Part shown: positions 1 through 12,923 of the stretch, in pieces | How the letters are laid out: each line of letters begins with the position of its first letter | Position numbering within the stretch: position 1 is the stretch's first letter | From: Helianthus annuus | Lineage: Eukaryota > Streptophyta > Magnoliopsida > Asterales > Asteraceae | Assembly (NCBI RefSeq): GCF_002127325.2 | Contig: NC_035436.2 | Coordinates: forward strand, 113,896,088-113,960,087 | Length of the DNA: 64,000 nucleotides | Direction: 5' to 3' | Program-made: the position numbers and the translations under genes | The notes under the pieces: model-generated | Told to the model about the DNA's origin: nothing | The model's database searches: none | Seen by the model: only the letters and a program-made list of their open reading frames with translations

Positions 1-1
1 A

Positions 2-1192
2 GGCGATGTTGCTATCTACGTGAGCCAATGTTTGACTTGCGCTAAGGTTAAGGCAGAATACCAGAAGCCTTCGGGACTTCTGCAGCAACCAAAAATTCCC
101 CAGTGGAAGTGGGAAGAAATATCCATGGATTTTGTTACAAAGCTGCCAAGAACGCCTAAGGGCCATGACACTATCTGGGTGATAGTGGATCGCTTAACGA
201 AATCAGCACATTTCTTGCCTATCCGTGAAAAGGATCATACAAGCAAATTGGCTGAAATTTACATGAGAGAAATTGTCACTCGCCATGGAGTACCTCTTTC
301 GATTATTTCTGATAGAGATGGAAGGTTCGTATCGAGGATATGGCAATCCTTCCAGGAAGCTTTTGGCTCAAAGCTGAATATGAGCACCGCGTTTCACCCG
401 CAGACCGACGGCCAAAGTGAGCGGACGATTCAGACATTGGAAGACATGCTGAGAGCATGTGTGATGGATTTAGGCGGTGGCTGGGATAAGCATTTACCCC
501 TGGTTGAGTTTTCATACAACAACAGCTACCACACCAGTATTGGTGCCGCGCCATTCGAAGCTTTATATGGACGCAAGTGCAGTTCGCCGCTCTGTTGGTC
601 TGACGCAGGTGATAGACAATTGGTAGGTCCCGATGTAGTTCAGGAAACTACAGATAAGATCGCGCAAATCCGAGATCGCATTAGTGCGGCTCGTGATCGC
701 CAGAAGACCTACGCAGATCTGAAAAGGAAACCTCAAGAGTTTGAGGTTGGGGATATGGTTTTGTTGAAAGTATCACCCTGGAAGGGTGTGGCACGCTTTG
801 GGAAGCGTGGGAAGTTGAATCCACGCTACATTGGTCCTTTTAAGGTTTTGGAGAAAATTGGAACAGTAGCATACAAGTTGGATCTACCTGCCGAGCTGAA
901 TAACGTTCACGATACATTTCATGTATCCAATCTTAAGAGGAGTCCAACTCAAGTTAACGTTGCCATTCCTACCGACGAAATTCATATTGATGACACGCTC
1001 CACTTCGTTGAAGAACCTGTTGAGGTCACGGATTGGAAAGTTAACAAGACCCGCCGGAGCAGTGTCAAGCTCGTCAAAGTTCGCTGGAATGCTAGACATG
1101 GTCCTGAATTCACCTGGGAGCGTGAAGACCGGATGAAAGAGAAATACCCCCACCTGTTTCCTAAGAACTCTACATCTACAAGCAGAACCTAA
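2..1192 (+). CDS. Integrase C-terminal two thirds with chromodomain-like end (element A, partial)
   Basis: This is the integrase part of a gypsy polyprotein, which inserts the cDNA into host chromatin in the nucleus. The reading frame is open from the window edge to the TAA at 1190-1192. Visible in order: the CLTC of the HHCC zinc finger, the first catalytic Asp in SMDFV, the second in IISDRDGRF, and the catalytic Glu in [11 protein letters not shown]. The GPY/F-type region ([19 protein letters not shown]) follows, then a chromodomain-like tail ending near [15 protein letters not shown]. No frameshift or stop is seen in this part, unlike every other integrase in the window except those of E and G. 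The start lies outside the window, so nothing can be said about the rest of its pol. Confidence 0.9.
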   Translation, partial: GDVAIYVSQCLTCAKVKAEYQKPSGLLQQPKIPQWKWEEISMDFVTKLPRTPKGHDTIWVIVDRLTKSAHFLPIREKDHTSKLAEIYMREIVTRHGVPLSIISDRDGRFVSRIWQSFQEAFGSKLNMSTAFHPQTDGQSERTIQTLEDMLRACVMDLGGGWDKHLPLVEFSYNNSYHTSIGAAPFEALYGRKCSSPLCWSDAGDRQLVGPDVVQETTDKIAQIRDRISAARDRQKTYADLKRKPQEFEVGDMVLLKVSPWKGVARFGKRGKLNPRYIGPFKVLEKIGTVAYKLDLPAELNNVHDTFHVSNLKRSPTQVNVAIPTDEIHIDDTLHFVEEPVEVTDWKVNKTRRSSVKLVKVRWNARHGPEFTWEREDRMKEKYPHLFPKNSTSTSRT

Positions 1193-1226
1193 ATTTCGGG
1201 ACGAAATTTCTTTAACGGGGGGAGAA
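1191..1226 (+). other. Pre-PPT stem-loop and polypurine tract of element A
   Basis: AAATTTCG-GGA-CGAAATTT (1191-1209) is a perfect 8-bp inverted repeat with a 3-nt loop overlapping the pol stop codon. It is followed by the purine run ACGGGGGGAGAA (1215-1226), which abuts the LTR and should prime plus-strand DNA synthesis. The same layout recurs in B, D, E, F and G. Confidence 0.8.
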
Positions 1227-4200
1227 TGTGACAACCCTCTCAAAACCAGGTATCCGTACGACTTAATTAATTATTAATTATTGCCTAATCACTGTGCTTT
1301 ACTGAGTTTGCTGATAAACTACTACTTGATTGTTGATACTTGTACATATCTGCATCATACTTTGATATTCCTGTCACTACACTACTTATTTACTGAACCT
1401 TAGTGACAAACATGATGCACAAAAGCACAGTAGCACTAAACGGATACACAGTGAACATGCTGGTATAGCCAGCATCAGGCAAACACTGCCTCTAAAGGCC
1501 TGAATGAGCCAGAATATTTTTACTACACCCAGAGTGTGTGTAGGAATACAAGGGTTGTATGATTACGTCTCTAGGAATAAGATATAGAGATTTGGATGTG
1601 CCTAAAACATACTTTAAGCACGAAACACCGCACTTTTATCAACATACTAGCTTCTAGCTAATTAATAAAGTGCCAAAATATGAGGAATTATTCCCGACAC
1701 TTTGCAGAATAAATTGTGTCGCTAAAAATATTATTTATGACGCTTAACGGATATCTTAAGCACTTTAACGGATTACTATCCAACCGAACAACCGGACAAT
1801 ACCCGGAACATAAAAATATTGCCAAAATTAATATTGGTACTTTTCTGAGCCAGTTAGGGTCCCTGATTACCCTAACACCCGCTTTTAATGCACTAAAACA
1901 ACTAACGGGGTTAGACCTTAAAGTTAACGCACTTAACCAAACTGAACCGTAACTGAACGATTGGAAACGAACCGAGTACCATTACATCCCAATGGGATCG
2001 GCCAACTAGTGGGCCCCGGGAGAGTACGTCCTTTATAATATTAAATTAGATTACGCGAAGAACGAGGCACATTTTTTCTATAAAAACCCTCACCTCTCAC
2101 ACACAAACACACACACACTTCACCTCACTCTCTCTCCCTCTCCCCTTGCTCCTCTCGGCCGTGAGCCACCCCACCCCCACATCCATTGTCGGTTCAAGTC
2201 TTGCAAGTTCCAAGTATACTCAAGTGTTGGTGGTTACGTACAACGGAGCTCGGAACAAACGGAACGCGAAGGACCTCTACCGTTTGCTATTATCCACGCA
2301 GTTTTCGACTAGTTTCTTCCCTAGCCCCGAGCTAGAGGTATAACGTTTAAAACTCATTTTTGGTCATGTCTAAAGTGGTTAAAAGGATATTTGTCGGTTG
2401 AATGTCGGTAACCCGCTAAAAGAAACTTTAAAGTTTACTAAAACGTGAATATCGTTGGATAAAAGCTCAAAACGCGTGTAAATGTCGTAGTATTTGAATA
2501 TGTTGGTTAAAATGGCCCGATCTATGATATGGTGGCTCTTATCATCGTTTAACCCGACTTTGTTAAGATCCCGAATTTTGACATGCACTAGATGCCAGCG
2601 GTTCAAGGGTTAAAAGGTGAAACTCCACCATACGAGAAACATGAACTTGTATAAAAGTGTTTTAACATGAAAAATAGTATTTAAAACAAGCCGATCTACG
2701 TATGTACAAGTGGTATATTCGTAGGACCGGGTGTCGAGAAAATCATGTTTTTATAAAAGTGGATAAAGTGTTAACAAATATGATTTTTATAAACTACAAG
2801 TATAGAAACACTTGTAGAATGAAAGATCCGACAAAATAACAATTTTTACAAAAATTGTCGGGAAGTTGTAAGAAGTAAGTTGTTCCAAAAACGGGGTTTT
2901 TGCAAGACTAAGTTATGTTATATATAGATCCACTAAATGTAACGAGATCTACACCGTAGTTTTTGTAAAAACTACAAGTTCATGAAAACGATGCAATTTT
3001 ACTAACTAATCTTCTATTTGAAGTATTAAAGATTGATTCGGTTGATTTGATAAATTGTTGAGATGATTTTGTAAAAGAAAATGATACGCTTGAAAGCGTG
3101 GCCACCTCCAGTTACAGGGGAAACTCTGGCGAAATTTTCTAAAAATCTAACACTTAGAATTATTTACAAGTGTTAGACTACTTTGACATGTTTTCAAAAA
3201 TATTTCGCCACAACTTTATTTATAAATAATCGGAGGTGGGATTTTCACAAAAATAAACGAGATAAGTATATATTCGGTAAATATATTTTGCCACCTCACT
3301 GTTTATGATTATTTTGTGAAAATGTATAAATATTATTTTTAGAGTAAAAATAATATTTACTAACTTTGGCAAGCCCGAAATAATACAAACGCTTGTACGT
3401 CAAGAATATAAGTTACAACGGTGATTATCATTACCACTTAATCGTTAAAACGTAACTTACGCTTTATTCGGAAATATTCATAAGCGCTTGTGTTGTCAGA
3501 ATATTATTTTGAGAAAGTATCATAAGGAAATATATTGTTTTTGAGAAAAATAAATGTATTTTGGAATAAGAAATAAAATATATTAAGTGGGACTTAATAA
3601 GATGATATAAATACACATGTATTTAAATCCCCCATCCTTGGGAAGGAGAATGCGTATCAAATATATACACGGAACGGTTGTCTAACTGTTTCCCCAAAAA
3701 TATAAACTATGAAGCTAAAGCACGGCCATCCGTCTAATAAAATTAGCACATGTAGGTCGTTGCGCAGCACCTGGATATTTGGACTATTTGATATTGTGAC
3801 GCATTCACTGTGAGTTCATGTCCCCCTTTTTCTCTTAACTGTTTTCAGTTTTATAAACTGCGGGGGTGAAATACATGTTACAATGATTATGGATATGTTA
3901 TACATGGTATGGTTAGCATAAGGAGGGTTATTACTTAGATCATGTGAGTGGGTAGGCAGAAACTTGAGGCCATTAATCCTCGTTGAGGACCGAGGGACAG
4001 GAGCGGTAGATCTATCTGGGTGTAGCGAGCCCAGCCCCAGGTCCAGCTGAACGGACCTCGGGGTGACTTAGTGCCCGACGCATAAATCCGCTAGGTTTGA
4101 GTCATCCCTACTTGCACTTCACACATATCAGTGGACTTGCAACCCATTGGTGATCTCTTTTATTTCCTTATTTGCTACATACCAGGGTTTTTGATAAAAA

Positions 4201-4598
4201 TAAAGGTTTATTTACTCATTTTCGCATGAACTCGCTCAACATTATTGTTGATTTTTCAACTTACATGTATTTCAGGAAATTAAGGATCTGGCACGGTTTA
4301 GCAGGATTCCCGCTGCATTTAGTCCTAGAGTCATCCGGGGATCAAGGCTCATGGCTCTTTCCTGGACAAGCCATGGCCCCTGAACCATGTTTATTTATGT
4401 TTACACTATGGTAGTGGTTGTATTGTTTAAGACAAGTAATGGTTGTTGGGTGTTTACCCATTTAGACAATGTTTGACAATTTTATTTTCAATGGATGACT
4501 TTGCATGATTTTAAATTCATATAGCTTGTTATGATTAAGCTATGGTATTAAGAAGTCACACCAAATTAACCACGTTTCCGCAAAGCCAGGGTGTGACA
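1227..4598 (+). repeat. 3' LTR of element A
   Basis: It starts TGTGACAACC directly after the polypurine tract and ends TGTGACA. Parts match the LTR of D, for example a block near 3100-3140 that reads like 17180-17220, so A and D are related families. It has a TATA box (2079), a donor-like site at 2338, a second donor-like GTGAGTTC at 3810 and an acceptor-like TTTCAG at 4271-4275. The reading frames inside it look like chance. Confidence 0.85.
2079..2086 (+). promoter_or_regulatory. TATA box in LTR A
   Basis: TATAAAAA lies in an AT-rich upstream stretch and is followed by a CT/CA-rich segment typical of plant transcript starts. Its place inside the LTR fits the U3/R border. Confidence 0.55.
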
Positions 4599-4603
4599 TA
4601 AAT

Positions 4604-7600
4604 GATATCTTTGCCTGAGTACTTTTTGATTCGGGCGCTGATAAGTCTTTCGTAGATCATAAATTTTGCAAATTGCTGAATATGCCTGTCAAAACCTTAA
4701 ATGTGAATTACGAGGTAGAGCTAGCAGATGGCACCATAGAAACCGTCTCCACTGTGTTAGATGGATGTGTGATATCCATTAAGAACCACTCTTTTCCTCT
4801 ATCTCTACTTCCCTTTAAATTGACCGGTTTTGACCTGGTATTGGGTATGGACTGGTTATCTCACAACCAGGCCCAAATCGTCTGCAACAGAAAGCAGGTG
4901 GTGATAAAGACTCCGTCCGGTGAATCGCTTACCATTCGAGGAGATACCCAGTACGGATTGCCTGAGCAAGTAACTATGCTCAAGGCTTCAAAATGTCTAA
5001 AGAAGGGTTGTGTCATTTACATGGCACAGGTGATTATTGAAGAGCCTAAACCAAAGATAGAAGACATTCCCGTCATTTTGGAAAATCCAGAAGTTTTCCC
5101 TGAGGATCTACCTGGTTTGCCACCAGATAGGCAAGTGGAATTCAGGATCGATATCATCCCTGGAGCAGCACCTATTGCTAGAGCACCTTACAGGCTAGCA
5201 CCAACCGAAATGAAGGAGTTGAGGACCCAGCTGGATGAACTGCTAGCTAAAGGTTTCATAAAACCTAGTTCGTCTCCCTGGGGAGCACCTGTCCTGTTTG
5301 TAAAGAAAAAGGACGGATCGATGCGTCTGTGCATCGATTATCGCGAGCTTAATAAGGTCAAGATAAAGAATAGATATCCCTTGCCAAGGATCAAAGATTT
5401 GTTCGATCAGTTACAAGGGGCAAGTTATTTCTCGAAGATTGACTTGAGGTCAGGCTATCATCAACTGAAAGTCAGAGATGAAGACGTACATACAACCGCA
5501 TTTAGGACTCGTTACGGTCACTACGAGTTCCTAGTGATGCCTTTTGGGCTCACTAATGCACCGGCTGCGTTCATGGATCTCATGAATCGCGTCTGCAAGC
5601 TGTACTTGGACAAATTCGTCATCGTCTTCATCGCCGATATTCTTATATACTCGAAGAACCAAGCTGACCATGAGAAACAACTTTGCTGTATTCTCAAACT
5701 TCTACATCATGAGAAACTCTATGCCAAATTCTCCAAGTGCGAATTCTGGCTACGAGAAGTCCAATTTCTAGGACACGTTGTCAGCAAGCGTGGTATCCAG
5801 GTGGATCCCGCTAAGGTAGAAGCCGTAATGAATTGGCAAGAGCCAAAGACGCCTACAGAGATTCGTAGTTTCCTGGGGTTAGCAGGATACTACAGGCGTT
5901 TCACTGAAAACTTTTCAAGGATTGCTGCGCCCTTAACTTCTTTGACCAAGAAGAAAGCAAAGTTCGTTTGGGGCCCTAAGCAGCAAGAGTCCTTTGATAT
6001 TCTGAAGCAAAAGCTGAGCAACGCTCCTGTGCTGACATTACCTGAAGGTACCGAAGAGTTCGTAGTTTACTGCGACGCATCACACACCGGCATGGGATGT
6101 GTGCTCATGCAGAAAGGCAAAGTTATTGCCTATGCTTCGAGACAGTTAAAGGTGCACGAAAAGTATTACACCACCCATGACTTGGAGCTGGGTGCCATTG
6201 TGTTCGCACTAAAACTGTGGAGACATTACCTGTATGGTATCAAGTTTATGATCTATTCGGATCATAAGAGCCTTTAACATCTGTTTAATCAGAAGGAGTT
6301 AAACATGAGGCAACGCCGTTGGATGGAAACTTTAAATGATTATGATTGTGAAATCAGATATCATCCCGGCAAGGCGAATGTAGTCGCTGATGCCTTAAGC
6401 CGAAAGGAAAGGGTGAAACCCATCCGAATCAATGCCAAGAGCATTGAAGTGAAGAACAATTTGATTGAAAGGTTGTTAGTTGCACAGAGGGAAGCTGTGT
6501 TGGAAGCTAACTATCCTAAAGAGAAGCTAGCAGTAACGGAGGAGCAGTTAACTCTTAGCAAGGACGGAATTTTACGATTAAATGGACGAATATGGGTTCC
6601 AATTTATGGAGGACTACGAGATGTTATCCTCTAGGAAGCCCATAGTTTCAAATATTCTGTTCACCCGGGAGCTGATAAGATGTATCAGGATTTAAAGGCA
6701 AATTACTGGTGGATAGGCTTGAAAAAGTCTGTAGCCGCTTATGTAGCCAAATGCTTGACTTGTGCGCAAGTCAAGGCTGAGCATCAAAAGCCATCAGGCT
6801 TGCTACAACAGCCTGAACTTCCCGAATGGAAGTGGGAATGTGTAACTATGGATTTTATTACCAAGTTACCCAAGACAAGGAAAGGAAATGACACACTATG
6901 GGTTATAGTCGATAGACTGACTAAGTCAGCTCATTTCTTACCCATCAAGGAGACTTATAGCTCTGACATGTTAGCCAAGTTATACGTTGATAAGATTGTA
7001 GCCTTACATGGCATACCTGTGTCTATTATCTCCGACAGAGATACTAGATACACGTCTCATTTCTGGAAAAGCTTCCAGCAATCTTTGGGCACACGTTTGA
7101 ATTTTAGTACGGCTTACCATCCTCAGACAGACGGTCAGAGTGAGCGTACTATTCAAACGTTGGAAGACATGCTACGTGCATGTGCTATCGATTTGGGTGG
7201 TAGTTGGGATAAGAACCTACCATTAATCGAATTCTCCTACAACAATAGCTACCATACCAGCATAAAGGCTGCGCCTTTCGAAGCATTATACGGTAGAAAG
7301 TGAAGATCGCCTGTTTGTTGGGCGGAAGTTGGAGATGTCCAATTATCAGGACCAGAGATAGTCTTCGAGACGACGGACAAGATTTTCCAGATTCGAGACC
7401 GTCTCAAAGCTGCCCGGGATAGGCAGAAGAGTTACGCGGATCCGAAGCGTAAAGATTTTCACTTCGAAGTAGGTGAAAAAGTGTTACTTAAAGTATCACC
7501 CTGGAAGGGGGTGATGCGCTTCGGTAAGAAAGGCAAACTAAGCCCGAGGTATATAGGAACTTTCGAGGTTATCAAACGTGTCGGGTCAGTTGCCTATAAG

Positions 7601-7888
7601 TTAAACTTACCGGAGGAGCTCAATGGAATTCACAATGTGTTCCACATCTGCAATCTAAAGAAGTGCTTCGCTGATGAATCATTGGTGATACCTCATACAG
7701 ATGTGCATATAGATGAGAGCTTAAAATTTGTGGAAAAACCTTTTTCGATTGAAGATCGACAGGTAAAGAAGCTTCGAAGGAAGCATGTACCGATTGTTAA
7801 GCTCAAATGGGACGCCCGTAGACGTCCCGAATTCACGTGGGAGGTTGAAGCCATGATGAAAGAAAAATACCCTTATTTATTTCAGTAA
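4604..7888 (+). pseudogene. Broken pol of element B (protease-RT-RNase H-integrase)
   Basis: One frame carries most of a pol polyprotein but is cut by TGA at 4616, TAA at 6275, TAG at 6632 and TGA at 7301. Each looks like a single base change of a normal codon (a Cys in the KCRSP motif became the last stop). Protease: DSGAD at 4628 and the VLGMDWL flap region. Reverse transcriptase: about 5230-5800, with [10 protein letters not shown] and MPFGLTNAP. Its catalytic box reads FIAD instead of FIDD (GCC at 5633-5635), so the first active-site Asp is lost. RNase H: VVYCDAS at about 6062-6082. Integrase: HPG..KMYQDLK zinc region, then DDE region to 7303, then the C-terminal region to the TAA at 7886. 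It cannot encode an active enzyme set. Confidence 0.9.
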
Positions 7889-7923
7889 ATCTCGGGTCGA
7901 GATTTATTCTAAGGGGGTGAGGA
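7886..7923 (+). other. Pre-PPT stem-loop and polypurine tract of element B
   Basis: TAAATCTCG-GGT-CGAGATTTA (arms 7886-7894 and 7898-7906) is a perfect 9-bp inverted repeat. Compared with A it has a T-A pair replaced by C-G, so pairing is kept. The purine tract AAGGGGGTGAGGA (7911-7923) abuts the LTR. Confidence 0.8.
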
Positions 7924-8529
7924 TGTAACACCTCGAAATTTTGTGTCCAATAATGTGTTAACACGTGTCATGAGTTTACACGTGGCCTTAAATATTAAAT
8001 AACGGACTAAAGTTGACAAACCTTGAAAGTATGTAAATTCGAGGGTTATAAATGTCAACGAAGGGTAAATATACTGTATAGTAACCCTAAATGATGCTAG
8101 TACCTCCAAACGAATAAATCATGGATCGTACGGAGCGAGACGCGGAAGAAAGTGAGAGATTGCAAGCTACAGGGGTTAATTGTGTCAACATGTTTAATTT
8201 ATACCTCTGAGTGACCCTTTGACGAACCCGAGGCTTTGTAACAGTAAAATACGCTCACTAGAATATACTACGTAAATTTCGCGAAGTTCCGTTTTAAAAC
8301 GAGAAAGTTATGATCAAATTCGTATGAGAGGGGTTAAAAGCGTCAACAATAAAAGTTAAGGCTTTTCGGATAGTAATTAAACTAACCGGGGACTTAACAA
8401 TACGGGTAAAAGTCACGAGGCCCTTAATGGTAAATAATCGAGGGCCAAATCGCAAAGTTACCCCTTCGAAACCGAAAGGTCAAGTTAATCATTACAAAAG
8501 ATTTGAAAATCTTGAAATTCAGGCCTCAG

Positions 8530-8649
8530 GCGGCCCGCCTGAGTGAAACAAGCAAGTTAATGCGGGCCGCGAGCCACCTGTGGATACGTTTCCTGACATG
8601 AAGATTCAGGCGGCCCGCGTGCAAGTAGCCTGAATCTAATGCGGGCCGC
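8530..8649 (+). repeat. Two GC-rich 9-bp inverted repeats upstream of TATA in LTR B
   Basis: The arms GCGGCCCGC and GCGGGCCGC occur at 8530-8538/8562-8570 (spacer 23 nt) and again at 8610-8618/8641-8649 (spacer 22 nt). They stand out in AT-rich surroundings and lie 180-300 bp before the TATA box. LTR G has the same pair with a 23-nt spacer. Confidence 0.75.
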
Positions 8650-8829
8650 GTACGAGTCCCAGATGCAGAATTCTTGGACAGACTTGCTGTTTGAGGTTGT
8701 GAACGATCATTTGAGCAATTAATGAAGCATGGGCACCCTCTACATGACCCCTAGCACCCAGGGCCACCTGCTGAACATCCATGATCCCTTGTAGGTTGAT
8801 GTGTAATGATCTTAAGTCCAAATTTTCAC

Positions 8830-8837
8830 TATAAAAG
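8830..8837 (+). promoter_or_regulatory. TATA box in LTR B
   Basis: TATAAAAG is followed 113 bp later by a strong donor-like site (8943). This fits a U3/R promoter with a short first leader exon. Confidence 0.6.
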
Positions 8838-11025
8838 GCACTACATTGCATCAAAGTGAAACACACCGCAAATCTGCTCTCTTGACCATCTCTGGAGCTC
8901 TCAAGCACTTTTCTAACATCCTTAGTCGTGCACCAAGCTTCTGTAAGTATGCCAACCCTTTTATGGCTTAGTTTTTGCTTAGTTTAGCTTAAAAGTCAAT
9001 CCGTCGTAATTAACGATTGACTTTGCGATAAATCACAAATGGTCCAGTGGTTTGTTGAATCAAAGATAGTTATATGTTGGTAATCATGTGGGCTTTAACC
9101 CCTTAAAAGGGCTCCCTCTGATTCCCACTCTAACTAGTCCAAATGTCGAGTCAAACGTGCTTAGAAAAGTCAACAGAAATGCTAATTTGCGATTTCTTGC
9201 ATAATCGGTAATGTAGATGATATGTAACCTGTTTAAACACTCATAAAACATGATAATAAGTATTTAACTAGTCTAAGCGTGTTTGATCCGCCCATTTACT
9301 GTTTTGACCCGGTTCGGAGCCGAAAGTCGCAAAAGCTTTGACTTTTGCTTTGACTTCAGTTCTGACCCATTAAAACTTGATTTAGATATGCCTTAGGACT
9401 CTCTGAGGACCAGGTTACATGATGGTATAACCCTCTGTGACCGGTTCGTTGTTTGTCCGAGTCTTTTACACATTTCCGTTAAATGCTTAAAAGTTGACCG
9501 TAACGCCCTTTTGATTTAAAACAAGAATTTCGGACATGTGAAAGAATCATAACCTTAGTTACTGATTTCTAAGCATGTCCCTAAAATTTCACGTCAATCC
9601 GAGGTCCAAAATAGGAGTTATGCTAAATAGCGCAAATTACGGAAACTTTAGTAAGTTAATAGTGCAATTAGCATAACGCCTATCTAAAACTCGGATTTCC
9701 TGTAGAACTCAGAAACCTCTTTTATAATCTTTAAAAAGACCGAAATACCCCTACGGGGCATAATATGAATTAAACTCGTTACGGGCATTATGGAAGGTAT
9801 CCTACTGATATCACAACCTCTTTAAAGCATATTGACTTAGGAAAACAGTGTAGGACTCTTACTGTTACCCGTTGCGCCTTTTGCGCGCACGGTTCGGCTT
9901 ATGTAACTAGTTTACATAAACTAGCCGAAACGGGTCAAACCATATTGTTTTGACCCCAAAATACAGAGTGTGATTATTATAGCCCTATAAAACAAGTCTT
10001 CAAGCTTGTTGGGTCAAAATCACATTCCATTCCCGGTTTTCGCCTTTCACGCGATTTAACCGTAAATATCCTTCGAAACTGACCGGTCTAAGCTACGGCT
10101 AAATTTAAGACCCGTTAGGATTCTAATAGGTTAATTTAAACCTTCGATCCAGATTAAGGGGACCAGTAAAAGCTATTTGCAATTTATTTCAATTTAGGAA
10201 TTATACTTTGAAAGGTAAATACTTTTAACTTATTTTCCGTTATACGGGCTTGGGTTACGGTATTTAAAATACCGCTTGGTCAGGCAATTGACCCCAACTC
10301 ATTAGTAGTTGGGTATTATCAATGTGACCCGTTTAAAAATTTGTTTTGTTGGCTTAACGCCTTTGGGGGCTTAATGACCATGTCCCGGATATCCTTGGCA
10401 GCATTTTACGAAATGGCCACGACCATGACATCCGGGTGTAGGCGTACACTCGGCATTATGTCCATGACTATAAAGGTATAGCCGTTGGTTTTCCCGCCAC
10501 GGTTTTATACTATGTGGTGTGTCTATTAAACTTTAACCCGGCACGACCCGGGCGACCAAACGCATAGTAAACATGTAATTCTTTACAAGATTTAATTATA
10601 AATTTTCCCAAGTTATAAAAGTTTGTGCCTTGTGCAGTTAAACCAATTTTATTAAACATTTTACAAAAGTGTCAGTTGAATGTATTTACCAGTGTAAACT
10701 GACGTATTTTCCCAAAAAGACTAAATGCAGGTACTATGCGTAATTGGCTGGGATTCCTCCTTAGCATCAATAGAAGTCTCGCAAGCTTAAAATGCCTGAA
10801 GTCTGTTGAACAATACTTTTATTATTATTATTGATCCCCCGTGGATTTTATTTCAACAATGGTGACACTTTGATATTACACTTAACGTTGAAATATATTT
10901 ATCTTTATGCTTCCGCTGTGCATTCATATAATTGTGTGGTTTGACTATATTGTTGCCAACTACGTCACGGTATCCCCCACCGGGCCCACCGGTGAGACAC
11001 GTGGAAATCGGGGTGTGACAACAAG

Positions 11026-12279
11026 TCACGATGTTCCATTCATCCCGGTGCTGACAAAATGTATCATGACCTTCATCTATGATACTGGTGGCCTAGAATG
11101 AAGAAGGATATCACAATTTATGTTTCGAAGTGCCTGACTTACTCAAAAGTCAAGGCCGAGCAACATAGACCATCTGGCTTCCTTGAGCAACCCGAGATCC
11201 CAATGTGGAAATGGGAAAGCATAGCCACGGACTTTATGAAGAAACTCCCGCCTACAACCTCAGGTCCCGATAGTATCCGGGTTATCATTGACCGTTTGAC
11301 TAAATCTGCTCATTTCCTGCCGATACGAGAAGACTTCAAGGTAGAAAAATTAGCGCGAATCTACACTGACGAAGTTATCTGTCGACATGGTACACCTCGT
11401 GACATCATCTCTGACCACGATGGTCGGTTTACCTCGCGTCTTTGGGAAACGTTTCAACCTGCTCTTGGTACTACGCTTAATCTAAGTACCGCTTTCCATC
11501 CCCAAACCGATGGTCAGACTGAAAGAATGATTCGTACTATTGAAGACATGCTTCGCTCATGTGTCATAGATTTCGGTGGTAATTGGGACGCCCACTTACC
11601 TTTATTTGAATTCTCGTACAATAACAGTTATCATTCTAGCATACAAATGACACCATTTAAGGCTTTATACAGAAGAAAATGTCGATCGCCGATTGTGTGG
11701 CATGAGATCGGAGATGCGCAACTAACCGGTCCTGAGCTACTACAAGAAACGACTGACAAAATCCTCCAAATTAGAGACAATCTGCTGAAAGCTCGGAGTC
11801 GTCAGAAAAGTTACGCCGATAGACGATGCAGGCCCCTTGAATTTGATGTTGGCGATCACGTACTCCTAAAGGTATCACCTTGGAAGGGTGTGATCAGATT
11901 CGGCAAGAAAGGAAAGCTCGCGCCTCGATATGTCTGACCCTTTAAGATTCTGGAAAGGATCGGAAAAGTGGCCTACAGACTCGAACTACCGGAGGAACTT
12001 AGCAACGTTCACCCGACTTTCCATGTATCGAACATCAAAAAGTGCCTAGCCGAGCAGGATTTACAAGTTCCACTAGAGGATCTCCAAGTGGACGAAATAT
12101 TACACTTCGTGGAGAAGCCTGTCGAGATCATGGATTGAGAAACCAAGAAGCTCAGGCGCTCACGCATTCCTATTGTGAAGGTTCACTGGGAAGGCAAACA
12201 AGGCGCAGAGTTCACCTGGGAACTCGAAAGTGACATAAAGGCGAAGTACCTGCAGTTATTCGTTACGGCTTCAGCCTAA
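11026..12279 (+). pseudogene. Broken integrase 3' portion of element C
   Basis: The frame reads the integrase zinc region with [11 protein letters not shown], then YWWPRMKKD, the DDE core ([26 protein letters not shown]), the GPY/F-like part and a chromodomain-like tail. It is broken by TGA at 11080 (a Tyr position), TGA at 11935 (a Gly position) and TGA at 12136 (before ETKKLRR). The zinc finger reads CLTY instead of CLTC, losing one metal ligand, and SDRD has become SDHD. It ends at TAA 12277. The 5' part was separated by insertion of B. Confidence 0.85.
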
Positions 12280-12300
12280 TTTCAGAACAAAATTCCCTTA

Positions 12301-12312
12301 AGAGGGGGAGGC
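12301..12312 (+). other. Polypurine tract of element C
   Basis: AGAGGGGGAGGC directly precedes the LTR start TGTAACACC. The stem-loop found before this tract in the other elements is decayed here: the arms are interrupted around 12278-12297. Confidence 0.65.
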
Positions 12313-12915
12313 TGTAACACCCCGTGTTACGAAAGTCAAAGTCAAAGCCAAGATTGAAGTCAAAGGAAGAAAAGATTGCTAATTGCGATCTGTCATTCCT
12401 TGCTTAATTACTGATTTGACTTCTTTGACTTGTAATTGAATCTTTTTATTTTATCGCTTTAGTTGTATTATGTGGAGTATCTATTAATAATCGATGTTTA
12501 ATCGATGTTTAAAGCATGTTTTATCGCTTTGTCGCTAATCGCATCGCAATCGCGCTCGCACTTTGATTGATAGATTCTGAATATTGTTTTACATATGTGT
12601 TACTTGTGCATGTTTACTTTATGTTTGTGGTGATTAATCGAAACGCAATCGCAACTCTATCGCAACGCAACTTAATCGCAAACGCTAAACGCAAGTTATT
12701 TGTAGTGATTGTATGTTAGATATAGTATTTATGTGTTTATTATCCTATTGCATCGCTTAATCGAAACTCTCTTAAACGCATCGCAACGTACAACACGCGA
12801 AATGAAACGCCAAAACTCAACTTGCCAAACCACCTCGATCTAATGGCCAACCGATCGGATGACCATCCGCTCGAAGTAATATTCGACACCCTTGCACTTT
12901 CCCTTTTTGGCAACC

Positions 12916-12923
12916 TATAAATA
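12916..12923 (+). promoter_or_regulatory. TATA box in LTR C
   Basis: TATAAATA is followed by a CACC/CTCTC-rich start region, with a GTAAGT donor-like site 97 bp later. A copy of the CCGATCGG palindromic word lies about 65 bp upstream (near 12849). Confidence 0.6.

Larger units (their letters stand above)
1..4598 (+). mobile_element. Element A: 3' part of a Ty3/gypsy chromovirus
   Basis: The window opens inside the integrase gene of this element. It runs through the pol stop codon, a polypurine tract and one complete 3' LTR of 3372 bp. The right edge is called from the terminal TGTGACA. Immediately beyond it (4604 on) lies the interior of a different element (B protease), so A was inserted into B. 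The 5-bp target duplication on this side would be TAAAT (4599-4603). The left half of A lies outside the window, so neither the duplication nor the LTR pair can be confirmed. Confidence 0.85.
4599..11020 (+). mobile_element. Element B: Ty3/gypsy chromovirus, protease to 3' LTR
   Basis: The visible part begins in the protease gene, where A was inserted, and runs through reverse transcriptase, RNase H, integrase, polypurine tract and a 3.1-kb 3' LTR. Beyond 11020 the sequence is the integrase gene of element C. The 5 bases ACAAG (11021-11025) complete the codons for the usual HKSR before the integrase HPG motif of C, which supports ACAAG as the target duplication. The left end of B is outside the window. 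Confidence 0.85.
7924..11020 (+). repeat. 3' LTR of element B
   Basis: It starts TGTAACACC after the polypurine tract and ends GGTGTGACA, 3097 bp. It contains two GC-rich hairpins (8530-8649), a TATA box (8830), a strong donor-like GTAAGTAT at 8943, a second donor-like site at 10215 and an acceptor-like TGCAG ending at 10730. The decayed LTR at 52480-59054 shows the same donor and acceptor words, so it belongs to a related family. Confidence 0.85.
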
